DNA of 64,000 nucleotides from Synaphobranchus kaupii (taxonomy: Eukaryota; Chordata; Actinopteri; Anguilliformes; Synaphobranchidae): positions 83,224,541-83,288,540 of the forward strand of contig CM056376.1 of assembly GCA_029718625.1 (NCBI GenBank), in the 5' to 3' direction. Each line of letters starts with the position of its first letter. Position 1 is the first letter of the stretch. The notes beneath the pieces are model-generated. The model was given only the letters and a program-made list of their open reading frames with translations. It was not told the DNA's origin and searched no databases. This document shows positions 20,280 to 31,310 of this stretch, one piece after another. Made by a program: the position numbers and the translations under genes.

Positions 20280-22590
20280 TCAAAGCCCTGACCACTGCTC
20301 ATATTGAGCCTTCCACCAGACATCAGCTGCCCTAGATAACAACCTCTCCATTAACAATGAACTAGTTGATTGCACTATGGCCAAAAACATGATCTCTCTC
20401 CTCAAATTCTCTAAGTTGAAAAATGATCTGTTATGTTAGTTGTATCAAAAAAGACAACCCCTCTCCCTTTTACCTTTCATTTTCAACCTTGTTTTCCACC
20501 GGTGGAGTTGGATTTCACTGACACTAAATCAAAACATTTGTGAGACCATAATATGTTGTATGATTACATCAAAATGAACAATTCCAATGTGCATCTAGAA
20601 GCAAACATTCATATTTATAAAAATAGGTGTGCCATGGATTTAATGCAGTCCATGTTTGAGAAGATAAAGAGATGAATAGTGAAATGATGAAATGCAACTG
20701 AAATCAAGCTCCATTTAAGTTCAGTGCTGAATTGTTACCGCCAGCTTGCAATACGGATGGTTTAAATACTGATGATAGTTTGAATACTAATGATCAAGTT
20801 AAAAAATATTGAATTCAGTGGGCACAGCCCAGACAGCTGCGATGCTGGACCTTGGCCATTTTGGTTCCCTACCCCTTGTGTGCAAAGGTGATTTCAGATG
20901 ACCACTAGGGGGCTCTCTCACATAGAGAAGTAAAGAAAAAAGAAAAACAAGCAGGGACTACTGTGTTAAACCAACAAACCTCAGAAAGTGAACCTTTTAT
21001 ACAACATACACACAAACAAACCCTAATCCCAAAAAGCAATCTTAGTGTTTGGCTGTTTTCCAGAACTTGCTGCTGTGTGAAGGGAATGGAGATGAGAATC
21101 AGGATTCAGCAAACAAGAAATTTGTCTTATTTATTAATAATGATGACAAACTTAAGCCTAAAAGAAATCACTAGCTGAACATGTCACATTCATTTGAAAC
21201 ACCATTACTTTGTCTGAAATGTTCATCCCTGAAAAACTTTCTTCCCTCAGCTGCCAGCTTTGTCCTTTACTCTTGCGCAGCATATACAGTATATACATGT
21301 ATACAGTATTTGATCAAATAGAAAGCATACCTTTAACAGGCAAGTAATAACAGTCATCAAAACCAAGCGTTCACCTTCAGGGTAATTTAAATCTGCCTGC
21401 ATTTCACCTATCTTCAATCACCCAGCAAATAGAACAGTAAAATCAGGTTAAAAGGCAAAATTGAGCAAAGACATAAAAGTCTGCAACTGAATCATGAATG
21501 ACTGCAGTTGTTCCCTTCCTGTATGTAAAGCAGTGATGTTGAGAACGAAAAACGAAATGTCTCACATGAAAAAGACCTTTCACTGCACACAGAGGAATAA
21601 ATCAGGACATCTCCAGGTATAACCAGATAAGATTAAACATTACTGTAACCACTGTTAGGATGTGGTGATTAGAAACATTGTCATTTCTTACAATGCTTCT
21701 TTTATACCATTATACCAACCCCAATTAACAGATTTCCAGCTGCACTATAAATAGGTCTGTCACATTTACACTTCTCTTCTGCAAAGGAACATGTTAAGTA
21801 CAGTATGTGCATGCTACACAACATTATCAGGGGAACACAATTTTTTTGTTCAATTTCCACAACGTAAATAATTTTTAAAATGCTAGGGCATGGATGCTCT
21901 GTGATTAAGAGCATGAGGAAGACCTCTTTGATCAGGCACAAGCTGACCTGCCTCTGCCTCTTTTCTTCACTCCTACTGGCCTAATTTCTTATCCCTAGAG
22001 TCTTCCTGTCCTTTCCTCCTCTACCCTTAACCCTTGTTGTCTCCCATGGCCTGTGGAGTCTAACAAGCCCTTCATCTCGCTGTACATGCGTAGAGTTGCG
22101 GACCCTGGTTATTCATCACATTTTCCCCCAACAGTGTCCTTAATCCCAAGCAACAGCTCTGGAACCCGGTCATTAGTGTGTCCCCTCATCTGTCCACTGT
22201 CTCTGCTGGCAGTTTTGGAACCTGTAGCCTACAGCCTACCTACTGACTGTGTGCATCTCTTTTTCTCTGTCTCTCTCTCTCGCTCTGCCTGTGCCTTCCT
22301 GTCTGAGGACACTAAGCACTGAATTCCCTTTGTTTCATTAATCAAACAACCCCCCCAACCCCTCCTCCACACCTGATGACTAGCCGGTAGATTAGTGTCT
22401 GTGCAGATTGCATTTCTGGAGAGTATAATTGAAGCCTCTTGCACAAGCGTCTCTCCCCCCCACCCCCACCCACCCCCCGGTTTTTAATAACGTGCTGTTT
22501 TTGCTGCATTATGCGCCCGGAATCCAGGCTCTCAGGCAAAGTGACAAACAGGGCAGCTCATTAGGACTGTTACAAATGGCTTCAGACGCT
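20280..22590. other. non-coding stretch, nothing recognised
   Basis: Ordinary sequence. A C-rich pyrimidine/purine tract (22455-22480, CCCCCCACCCCCACC type) is the only simple-sequence feature. No exon supported. Confidence 0.4.
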
Positions 22591-22594
22591 TCGC

Positions 22595-23257
22595 TTACAA
22601 AAAACAAAAAATCCGCAGAACAGCTTTCTCGCATTCCCGCCGCCGCCTTCTGCTGCGGTCGACGCAGAAGCGGCTTGGAGCGTGAAAAAAATATACAAAT
22701 TTCACCAGCAACCTAGCTGCTATCCCCAGGTTATGCTTCTTTCCTAACAGTTTAGATGAACACAAAATGTCACAGCAATCAAAACCCATGCTTTTGCCTT
22801 CACAGCCTGAGACTGTCAGTGGAGGAATGTGATTTAATCCAGTCCATGCCAACTGTTGCCACAAGTCACACGGGGCAGCATTTAATTGGCTATAGTTTTG
22901 CCCGGGGAAGGCTTCAGTTGGCATCCCAGTGAGGTACCTCTGCCTCATCAACCCCAGATGACGCCGGACTGCTCTAGCTGTGTCAACTGCACAGCCTTCT
23001 GGAGCGGTAACTGTGGACAGCTCAGCTCGTAGACTGTACAGTGAAAAGAAGTGGAGGTTTCCTACAAGTGTTCTGGAGGACACAAATGCTAGTGCACCCC
23101 TGAATTGATAGATGCGATGGGAGAGACTCTGGAGGACACAGATGCACTCCAACTTGTAACACACCAGCGTGCAACCAGCTACCCACTGGACCCCATCGGC
23201 AATCCTCCAGTCTATATCCGGTGAGGCCCTTCCATATCTGTCATCCATCATCAACAC
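22595..23257 (-). other. 220-codon open frame, no family recognised
   Basis: The longest non-repeat open frame in the window. It contains the words GTPTEAFPGQNYSQL-like and AVDTARAVRRHLGLMRQRYL but no domain that I recognise. It lies directly upstream of the 5'-truncated L2 insertion on the opposite strand. It could be a dispersed repeat, an exon-like remnant or chance. Composition is GC-richer than the flanks. No confident start, splice site or promoter was found, so I do not call it a gene. Confidence 0.25.
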
Positions 23258-23267
23258 CTCCTTAATC

Positions 23268-24281
23268 TGTGGCTAGGTTCCTGCTGTTTCCAAAACTGCC
23301 TGTGTTATCCCACTCCTTAGGAAACCTAGTTTGGAACCCTCTGATGTCAGAAACTATCGTCCTGTGTCTCTCCTGCCCTTCTTGTCCAAAGCTCTTGAAC
23401 GAGCTGCCCTTAACCAACTGTTTGTTTTTCTCCACCAGAAGAACCTGCTCGACCCTCATCAGTCCGTCTTCAGAACCGGGCACTCTACTGAAACTGCACT
23501 CCTGGCTGTGACCGAGGCACTCGCCACTGCTAGAGCTTCCTCCCTCTCCTCTGTCCTGATTCTCCTTGACCTGTCTGCAGCGTTCGACACCACAAACTCC
23601 TGATCTCCACACTGGCTGAGATGGCCATCTCTGGAACTACCCTTTCTTGATAGATCCTACCAAGTCTCCTGGAAGGGCTCTGTCTCTGCACCTCATCCAC
23701 TTTTTACAGGAGTCCCGCAGGGATCTGTACTGGGTCCTCTGCTGTTCTCCATTTAGACTAAGTCTCTTGGTTTGGTTATTAATTCACATGGCTTCTCTTA
23801 CCATAGTTATGCTGATGACACTCAACTCTTCCTCTCTTTCCCTCCCTCTACCCCACAGGTTAAGGACAGGATATCTTCTTGCCTGCTTGACATCTCTGTG
23901 TGGATGTCTAGCTATCATTTGAAGCTCAACCTCGACAAGATTGAGCTGCTCTTCATGCCATACAAGACCTCCCCGCTTCTAGACCTGTCCATCACCGTGG
24001 ACGAAACCATGGTGACCGCCTCCCGCTCTGCAAGGAACCTGGGGGTGGTCCTGGACGACCAGCTGGACTTCAAAGAACACATCAGGGCAACGGCACGGTT
24101 CTGCAGGTTCCTCCTGTACAACATCAGGAGGATTCGGCCGTACCTGACCGCCTACTCCACCCAGCTTCTTGTCCAGACCATGGTCACCTCACATCTGGAC
24201 TACTGCAACTCCCTTTTGCAAGCCTACGAACCTGAAAACGCACTTTTTCCAGACTCTACCTCAACTAAACTACCGATCTAG
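23268..24281 (+). pseudogene. L2 reverse transcriptase, frameshifted and deleted
   Basis: Visible RT motifs in order: PSDVRNYRPVSLLPFLSKAL (about 23334-23393), HQSVFRTGHSTETALLAV (about 23458-23511), LLDLSAAFDT (about 23563-23592, first catalytic aspartates), [13 protein letters not shown] (about 23710-23748), SYADDTQLFL (about 23796-23825, catalytic YADD), LKLNLDKIELLF (about 23922-23957), ARNLGVVLDDQLDF (about 24028-24069) and SHLDYCNSLL (about 24190-24219). Frameshifts fall near 23600 and 23650-23700, and an in-frame stop follows LLFSI. The catalytic residues remain but no continuous product is possible. Confidence 0.88.
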
Positions 24282-24538
24282 GGCTAATTCTATATTACTT
24301 GCTTCCTGTTTTTTTTTGTTGCTTGTTTTCTATTTAACTTGTGTTTTTTGCTATTTTATAGTTCAGAATGTATAGCTGTGTTCTCTGTTCATTACTAGGT
24401 ATAGCTCCTACGTTGTGAGAAAGTTGTGCTTCGTTGGACCTGCTTTGTAGTTGCGTCAATGACCTCAATATGCACTTATTGTATGTCGCTTTGGATGAAA
24501 GCGTCTGCCAAATAAATGTAATGTAATGTAATATAATG
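23268..24538 (+). mobile_element. L2-clade LINE, 5'-truncated with internal deletion
   Basis: The copy starts within the RT domain (VIPLLRKPSLEPSDVRNYRP read across a frameshift) and runs to the L2 3' UTR, stem-loop (CGCTTTGGATGAAAGCG, 24488-24504, loop GGATG) and TGTAA repeats ending about 24538. A deletion joins the thumb region (about 24225) to the last codons before the stop (24230-24280), removing the segment seen intact at 6712-7000. Same lineage as 6705-7352 and 55165-55385. Confidence 0.9.
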
Positions 24539-24539
24539 A

Positions 24540-25330
24540 GAGACCTGCAGTTGCAAACGGCCATTTAAAAATACATCACACAAATAAACTTAAACATAAA
24601 AATCATATTTTAAACAGCTATTCCCCAAACAAGCGATATGTACACAGGGCTTTGACATCATGAAACACAAACTGGAGCAGTTTGTAGCATGAGCAGTTTG
24701 TTGGACAATAGCCACAGAGATAGACAGACTGAGAGGGCGATAAAGAAAAAGAGATCATATAAAAATATCATGTATTCAATATTGAGAGATACATGATAGA
24801 GGAAAAAGCCAGAAAATGATCAAGACAGGTGGAGAAACCAGAGAGTGAGGGAAAGAGGGAGGGAGTTGGATAATGCAAATTATGCATTGCTGTCATTTTC
24901 TGCATTAATAAGCCCTTAAAATAGGTCCAGCACAGATTGCCTCCATCTCTGCTCCAAATATAAGGCAGTCCAGGTTGGGGGTCTCAGACCTGAAGTACAG
25001 ATCCGCAATCCATTTTACTCATAGTGGCGCCTCCCAGTTTGAACGCATCACTTCAAAAAAGGGCTACTGGGTACCTATGGTCCTCTCTGTGCTGTGTAAA
25101 AGTACCTGAGAGAAACAGTGTACACAATGTACAGTGTACGGAAAAAGGACTGAATGAACTGAGAAGAGGTGAACTTACGCCTTTCGATGGCTTGAACAAA
25201 CAGGTTTCACACCTGCGGTGGTGTGAACAAACAGGTTTTTGCACCTGTGACAGTGTAAATGAGCGCGCTTCACACGTGTGGATGAACATCATTACTGAGT
25301 GGCTTCTACTGAAACTACAGGTGGAGGCAG
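24540..25330. other. non-coding stretch, nothing recognised
   Basis: Purine-rich GAGA patches near 24720-24860; otherwise unremarkable. The short direct repetition CAAACAGGTTT (25197 and 25227) within 25190-25260 is a small tandem duplication. Confidence 0.4.
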
Positions 25331-25336
25331 GATGAA

Positions 25337-25359
25337 GTGTGTGTGTGTGTGTGTGTGTG
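25337..25359. repeat. GT microsatellite, left of hAT insertion
   Basis: (GT)n interrupted by the hAT-like element at 25360-27357; continues at 27358. Confidence 0.85.
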
Positions 25360-25737
25360 CAGTGGCGCCCCCAGCTGTACGCAGAGTACGCAGTCTGCGT
25401 ACCTTAGCAACAACAGCAAAATTAGTATTTCCATTAAAACTGACGTGAATTGTCAAAGTCTCTGCGTCTCTGTTTCTACGATGTTGAGGAATGATATTTG
25501 CTTATTGTCTTAGTTGTATTGCCTGGTTATTGTATTTTCCAAGTTTTGCATATTTCAAACATTTGAAAGTGATTGGAAGACACAGTTGAAAGTGATTGGA
25601 GGATCACCATCCCGCCGTTAACACCGTTGAAAGTGATTGGAGGATCACCTTTTTCTTTAGACCGGGAAAAGTTGCCTTTTTACTTGTCAGTCAAGATAAC
25701 TAACTTAAACGAATACTTCATAGCATACTGAAAGTCC

Positions 25738-25931
25738 TTCTTACGATGCCCGTGTCTAGCTACTGCTTCGGTCGAGCGCTCATTCAGCTGTTTGAGACGT
25801 CTGAAAACCTACCTACATGACAGACGCGATTGGCGATTATGAACATTCACAATGACTTTGAAATCGACACAGAGCGGGTGCTTAGGGAATTTGACGCAAC
25901 CGGGACAAGGAGGGTCAATCTCACATTCTAA
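25738..25931 (+). pseudogene. hAT transposase C-terminal (hATC) remnant
   Basis: Starts near LTMPVSSYCFGRALIQLF (the PVS...ERSFS block of hATC domains) and, after a frameshift, continues AIMNIHNDFEIDTERVLREF and ends ...GTRRVNLTF with TAA at 25929-25931. hATC is the dimerisation domain needed for transposition. The rest of the transposase upstream is missing, so this is not functional. The TAA stop is also one copy of the 3-bp duplication made by the nested element that follows. Confidence 0.72.
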
Positions 25932-26738
25932 AGCCCTATTCGGACGGGATATGTTTTCAGGACAATGTCTGTAAAGTAATTATTACCACAGGACGTCTGT
26001 AATGTTAATGGCTGATTCGGATGGGATAAAGTAGCTATCTCCGTAAGCAGCGTCTAGAATTACAGAGATGGGAGTGTCTACCCTATGTTGTCGTCACACC
26101 GAAAATGTTCCCCACGAGTCATACAACGTTACACATCCTATCTTCACTGCAAACTGAGCCGCCAAAAAAAACAACTATGTGGAGACAATGTTGGCATGGC
26201 AAACATGTCCACAAAAAGCGTGAGGAATCCTGCAATTACACGAAGAAACAGTGTTAGGCCATAACATGTATGTAAGGCTATAGCTAGGCTACAATAGCTT
26301 ACCTAAAACGGCCACAAGCGTTGCCCCACTGTAGCCTACTTTTTAGCCTGTTTTTTTTTTTTTGCTCTCTGTCTTCTTATTTAATGTAACGTCACATTCA
26401 TTTAGAGGTCGGTCAATAGTTGGACCGAAGAGAGCACAACCAAAGGCGTCCTCGAGTGCTTACGTGAAAAACCAGTAGAAAAGACTGGGGGAAACTAATT
26501 TATCACAGGAAATAACAGAATTTTACCGGACATGTCAATTTGCACGGGATAGCTTTAACCTGGGGTAATTTTTACAGGACATTTAACAGTAGGTAAAAGA
26601 CTCCGGAATCTTTACTGGCGCGGGAGAAAAGCAGTCCGTAAAAGTTACAGACATGGGAACTAAAATAGCGGAGCTCTTCCAGTAATTATTACATGATCCC
26701 ACCTCCCCCTGTAAAACTTATCCCGTCCGAATAGGGCT
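25932..26738. mobile_element. Harbinger-like MITE nested in hAT element (807 bp)
   Basis: Terminal inverted repeats AGCCCTATTCGGACGGGATA (25932-25951) and the complement at 26719-26738, flanked by a TAA target duplication (25929-25931, 26739-26741). A 3-bp TAA/TTA duplication is characteristic of PIF/Harbinger. No coding region; internal wording on the two sides is partly mirrored (ACAGACATG / CATGTCTGTAA), as in foldback-type MITEs. Confidence 0.82.
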
Positions 26739-26810
26739 TAAGGGTAAGATGCTATTTATTTTTATGCAGTGATTGAGGCAACATGTTCTTTTATTTGCAG
26801 TGGCGTGTTT

Positions 26811-26877
<67 letters not shown>
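26811..26877. repeat. (TC)n(AC)n compound microsatellite
   Basis: TC tract to about 26844, then AC tract to 26877, within the hAT-like element. Confidence 0.9.
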
Positions 26878-26879
<2 letters not shown>

Positions 26880-27000
26880 TGGCGAGCATTCAGTGATAAT
26901 ATTTTATTAGAAATTTAAGCAGTGAATACATTTTGTTGAGCATGTTCGATAGTTACATTGACTTGTCAGAAGTGTTTTCATTGTGTTAACATTAACTGTG

Positions 27001-27171
27001 CTGTAAGTCGCGTAACAGCTTGTTGCGCACAACATTTCCATTCTATTGTGAGGTCTCTCCGGTTTTCCTGATGAAAGATCAGGCTACTGTAAGTCACGTA
27101 ACATCTTTTTGCGCGCAACATTTCCATTCTATTGTGAAGTAAGTCTCTCCGGTTTTGCTGATGAAAGATCC
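27001..27171 (+). repeat. about 86-bp tandem duplication
   Basis: CTGTAAGTCGCGTAACAGCTT... and CTGTAAGTCACGTAACATCTT... copies, both ending GATGAAAGATC; a few substitutions and a small insertion separate them. Lies inside the hAT-like element. Confidence 0.75.
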
Positions 27172-27355
27172 GACTTTAACGTAGGCTGGGCCTACTCCTA
27201 CGTTAGAACTTCTTGTAATATGCGACCCTATGAGTGCAAAATATATCGGTAAATTACGTTGTAACGTTAGTCCTAAGTAGTGGCTTTGTTTTCATGTAGC
27301 CTATGGCTTGGCCTTCTCTGTTGCGTACCCCGGGAAGAAATCCTGCGGGCGCCCC

Positions 27356-27357
<2 letters not shown>

Positions 27358-27386
<29 letters not shown>

Positions 27387-27401
27387 GCGTGTGCGTGTGT
27401 G
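27358..27401. repeat. GT microsatellite, right of hAT insertion
   Basis: (GT)n grading into GCGTGT repeats; the other half is at 25337-25359. Confidence 0.85.
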
Positions 27402-28265
27402 AGGTGACAACATCACAGTGCTTCACTGCTATATTGCCCCTTTGTTAACAAAATAGTTCATTTTTTGACTCTTTCAGGCATGGAGTCCACTACATTGGGC
27501 AGGCTTTTCAAAGTCTATTTTAACATAGTCAAAAACATTTGTGATCTCCAAAAAATATCAGAGCAGATTCCTTGCACCTTTGCCTAAATTTTGATGTGCT
27601 CCATCTTGTTACATTTTATTGGCTTTTCTAGTTTTGATACAGTGAAGTTCAAAATGGCAGGTGGAGGTGGAAACATACAAACTCCCTCTGGTGTAGCAGT
27701 GAAAACCTTCTATTCCTAGAGAACAGAGCATGTTAAAAAATATATTCTTATTAGGGAAAATGCAAGGAGCAAGAATTAGTTATATTTGTAACAAAAAATT
27801 ACCATAGTTCTTGTACTGTATACGAAAAACCTTCTGTCCACTGAAGTGGACATGATGCATTAAGAGTTGTAATCTGTATGTGTGGTCTATGTTTTCAAGG
27901 GGCCATTTGGGGCCATTTCTGTGACCTAGCTGGGTGAAACACATGCAGAGAATATTGCTCTGTTTTGTAATAATTAATGCATGAAAGGGTTAAAACAGGT
28001 CAAGGGTGGGGCTCAGGTTTCAGAGAGGAAAGTTAAATGTAATCATCTCTGTGAGGACATAAACCAAGTAAGTCCCATATTTCTCCCACAGGTGTGTAGC
28101 ACAGTGCTTTGTACACAAGTTCAAACGGTTACCTGTGGATTAGCAGGAAAAGCTCTGAGAGGATTGCAAAATATCTTTGAGCTGGAAGAATAGTTTAGCT
28201 TTTATATTACCCTGTCAAACCCATCAAGTGCACTCCCATGAAAAGACTTTTTGTTTTTTCTTTAG
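27402..28265. other. non-coding stretch ahead of exon candidate
   Basis: Contains a polypyrimidine tract and acceptor just before 28266 (TTTTTGTTTTTTCTTTAG). A possible earlier exon (27981-28075, donor CAAGTAAGT at 28068-28073) is open but only 20 bp from the next AG, too short for an intron, so the frame 27981-28193 may be chance. No repeats recognised. Confidence 0.35.
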
Positions 28266-28427
28266 GTGGAATTCAATCAAAACTCCGACCAGGCTAACAG
28301 GGATAAGCAGCATTTACGGGACGCTGTGCGTAAATTAAGGGGAACAGGATTTTATGATGACATTATCTTAGAGATGTTTGCTCTCAGGCAGACCAAAGCT
28401 CAGCTTCACACATGGCCATTTCTTATG
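28266..28427 (+). CDS. candidate internal coding exon, unknown protein (54 codons)
   Basis: The stretch is preceded by a strong polypyrimidine tract and AG (28264-28265) and followed by a donor GTATGT (28428-28433). It is open in phase 0 at both ends and encodes 54 residues, starting VEFNQNSDQANRDKQHLRDA, with RKLRGTGFYDDIILEMFALR in the middle and ending TWPFLM. Charged, helix-like composition and absence of transposon motifs make it read like a cellular exon. I do not recognise the family. A hAT-like element starts at 28437, four bases after the donor's conserved bases, and its 8-bp target duplication overlaps the donor. A possible next exon is at 31311-31375 but its phase does not fit directly. 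No start or end of gene is in view. Confidence 0.4.
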
Positions 28428-28828
28428 GTATGTATTCAGTGGCGTTTTTATATGTAAAAAATTGGTGGGGCAGCCACCAACCACTTAGGCTACATACCAG
28501 GCAAACTACAGTAATCAAAATTACAGTAATCCCACTTGCTACTGATGCGTTTTTAACACGTCAACAAACAGCTATCCATTGAGAGAGAGAGAGAATGTGA
28601 GTGAGTGTGTCAGTGGCGACTGGTGAGGTCCACAACAGGTGAAGCTGAGCTCCAGGAGAAGGAGGGAGGGGGAGATCAGGATTATCCTGACAGTGCCGCG
28701 GGAAGATGTAAAAAAAAAAAAAGTAATTTCAATTTAGATATTAATTTAGCTATTCCAACCCCTCCCGTACGCAATCGCCCCCTGTCATGTACTCCCCTGT
28801 CATGAACGTTACCATTGCTTAGCAATGC

Positions 28829-28925
28829 TGGGTTAGCTAGCTAGCAAGCTAACGATATCTCATGGCAAGTCGTTTTAACATTTAGCTAGCAAGCTAACGA
28901 TAGCTTATGGCAAGCCATTTTAATT
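28829..28925 (+). repeat. short tandem duplication with GCTAGC words
   Basis: TAGCTAGCAAGCTAACGATA...ATGGCAAG...TTTTAA is repeated twice about 57 bases apart (28836 and 28883) inside the hAT-like element. Confidence 0.65.
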
Positions 28926-30062
28926 TAAGTTATTCGACTTCCTTAAAGTCATCCTTGCTGGCTGGCCATATAAGTTCGCTAGCTACCGTGATTGCCTAGC
29001 TAACGTTACTAACGTTAACCAGCTGCTCTAGCTAGAAATCTAACCAGACATTTCTACACCTGGATAAATTTTTTAGGTCCCAGAAATTACGAAAATGTGC
29101 GGGGAATAGAGCCAAAGTGTTAGCGGTATGTTTGTACTGACTAAATGTTTAAAATAAAACCAATAATTTAGAATTATTTAGAAAGAATACGGAGTCTGCG
29201 TTTGTAAATGTTTGCAATGTTTGTGATTAGGTTACAGGATGCAGATGCCAGCTACAATGACAATGTAGTTACTGTGCTTTTAGCTAGCGTGTGAACCCAC
29301 TAACCTTAATCCCCACTTTATCTGGAAGAGTTTTCAGAACAGGGTTTCATGCTGCGGCAAAAAAATAAATCTAATCCTTGAAACCCGTCCTCGACCAAGG
29401 ACCGTCTCCCCCAAATAACATACACGGAAAACAGAAGAGTGCCTTCTTGTCTACGCTAGCTGTTAGCCTTTTTTTTCTTCAAAAACCACTCCACATTAAA
29501 CCCGCGGTTGTGTTTTCCAGTTTGGGTGATGATTATATCGCGTGGCTGGTGGGCACCAAGGCGCTTAACCTCCAATTTCTCACCCAGAGTAAGGGTGTCA
29601 AAAGTGTGTTTCAGTAAATAATCCCCTTCGTTCATATATATTTTTTTTCTCTCAAGTTAGCTAGCTATAATACAGTACTAGTATCCCCTCTCTTACTGAC
29701 TGACTAACGTTACGTTACGTTGCTACGTTACACTAGCGCCAGACAGAAATAGCCAATCAACTCTGAAATATGATATGACGTTTTAGTGGGGCTACGGGCT
29801 GTTGGCCCCACTTGTCATCAAAATCGTGTGATCTACATTGAATACAGTAACTCTCTGAGCATGCGTATTTGCATTTTCCAACGGTACACACACATTGCGC
29901 TGTGAGCGAGGGGCTAGCCCCACTCACGGTCTAACGTTACTGTGGACACGAATCTGGAGAACGCAGTCTAAAGCAGCAAGGCAGGGACCAATGAACATGA
30001 TAAAAAACATGATAAAATATTAAAAATTATATGCGATTTAGGAAGATGTTGTATACATATTT

Positions 30063-30464
30063 TTTATTTTTTTTAAATTTTGTTTCTGATTTTTCCCAAT
30101 TTTTCTCCCAATTTAGTAGCCAATTGAACCCCTATTCTAATTCAATTCCCCCCCGTGTAGCAACCGCTAGAGAACCACCGCAACACAACCCTGTCAGCCG
30201 GTAGTAGGAAGGAGGTCGCTACGTCCTCTACAGGGCGCGACTCCTCGAGCTCCTGACCGTGAATCCAGCTCGCCCAGGGCCGCTATGCGTGCAGCGATTC
30301 TCTCCGAGCCCCTCCCCCCACCCGGAAGCAGCCGCCAATTGCTGCTCCCACAGGGCGCCGGCCATGCTCGGATCTGGCAGGACCGAGGCGCGAACCCCGA
30401 TCCTCGCAGCACAACTGCACCGACTGAAAGTCGGCGCTCTTACCGTTGTACCAGGCGACGGCCC
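30063..30464 (-). mobile_element. tRNA-derived SINE, family S copy 1
   Basis: On the minus strand the head holds RNA polymerase III promoter boxes: A box TGGTACAACGG (complement of 30443-30453) and a B-box-like GGTTCGCGCC (complement of 30387-30396); then a body ending in a CAATTTAGTAGCC / T-rich 3' end. A 15-bp target duplication GTTGTATACATATTT flanks it (30048-30062 and 30465-30479). The copy at 37158-37542 has the same head and body. SINEs of this type need an RT from a partner LINE; which one is not evident, since its tail does not share the L2 TGTAA end. Confidence 0.88.
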
Positions 30465-30611
30465 GTTGTATACATATTTAATAAATTAAAGCAGAGATGA
30501 TAATATTTGAGAATGAATAATAATATCATTTGTTTGCACAATTCTTTCAGCTGACAGCAGGTGGGGCTGTGCCCCACTTGCCCCTAATGACCAGTCGCCA
30601 CTGTATGTATT

Positions 30612-30912
30612 ACTGATACACTCTAGGGTTTTTAATGTTCTTCATCACAGTAGGAATTGCTGCGTTCTTTATCACCACAGGAATTGTTAAGCAAGCAATG
30701 ACTTTTTAAAATAGCATTTTAAGTGTTTATTAAGCCACATCATAAAGATTTATACCTTTTCATTTTTCACCAGGAAAGCTATCAAATTTCCTTTTGACGT
30801 AAAGTATATCATTCCCATACAGGGGTGCTGGAGGTGGCACTGTCCAGATGGTACATGTTCATTCTGTATGGATATTCAAGTTAATTTGGTCTGCAGCCCA
30901 CTAAACCTCTAC
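30612..30912. other. non-coding spacer
   Basis: Sequence continuing from the pre-insertion site of the hAT-like element. Nothing recognised. Confidence 0.4.
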
Positions 30913-30920
30913 CTCTAATT

Positions 30921-31113
30921 CAGTGGTCCTCAATCCTGTTCATGGAGATCTATGGTCCTGTAGGTTTTCACTCCAACCCTAACAAAGTACACCTCATTCA
31001 ACAGCTAGAGATCTCATTGAGCTGCTAATTAGTAGAATCAGGTGTGCCAAATCAGTATTGAAATGAAAACATACAAGACAGTAGATCTCCAGGAACATGG
31101 TGGTGGTCCACTG
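30921..31113. mobile_element. hAT MITE (193 bp)
   Basis: CAGTGGTCCTCAATCCTG (30921-30938) begins the element and GGTGGTCCACTG (31102-31113) ends it, the TIR-type CAGTGGT. Flanks are CTCTAATT (30913-30920) and CTTTAATT (31114-31121), an 8-bp duplication with one difference. The interior with 'GTAGGTTTTCACTCCAACCC' is a known type of teleost dispersed MITE. No coding. Confidence 0.75.
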
Positions 31114-31310
31114 CTTTAATTGGTTAAATGCAATGTTAATTACACAATAAACATGGTCTCCAAATTACCAATATTAAATCCTTCTGTAGTGGGCAGTATA
31201 AGATCTTTGTTGCTTTCAGGATAAAAAAAACTCAAATGAAATAGGCTTAATATCAAAGCATTAGAGTACTTTCTGTATATCTGCTAAACATTATGATTTT
31301 TATCATGCAG

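Larger units (their letters stand above)
25360..27357 (+). mobile_element. hAT-like transposon inserted in GT microsatellite
   Basis: Ends CAGTGGCGCCC (25360) and GGGCGCCCCTG (27347-27357) are hAT-type CAG.GGCG terminal repeats; both flanks read TGTGTGTG, consistent with an 8-bp target duplication inside a GT tract (though any GT flank would match). The left part retains the C-terminal dimerisation region of a hAT transposase. The element has itself been entered by a Harbinger-like element (25932-26738) and holds a TC/AC microsatellite and a tandem duplication. No intact transposase. Confidence 0.8.
28437..30603. mobile_element. hAT-like non-autonomous element (2167 bp) carrying a SINE
   Basis: Ends CAGTGGCG (28437-28444) and CGCCACTG (30596-30603), flanked by a perfect 8-bp target duplication TATGTATT (28429-28436 and 30604-30611), the hAT signature. 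A second CAGTGGCGACTGGT at 28610-28623 is an exact inverted match to the right end, so the left end may be a composite of two related elements. Right-end subterminal sequence (GGTGGGGCTGTGCCCCACTTGCC) folds back on itself. No transposase. A minus-strand SINE sits at 30063-30464. Confidence 0.8.

Noticed and set aside
27981..28193. 70-codon frame with GTAAGT and a nearby AG
   Set aside because: Donor and acceptor are about 20 bp apart, too close for an intron, and no homology is visible.
28610..30603. hAT element starting at 28610
   Set aside because: That start gives a longer terminal match but no 8-bp duplication, while a start at 28437 gives a perfect TATGTATT duplication; kept as a finding on the double left end.
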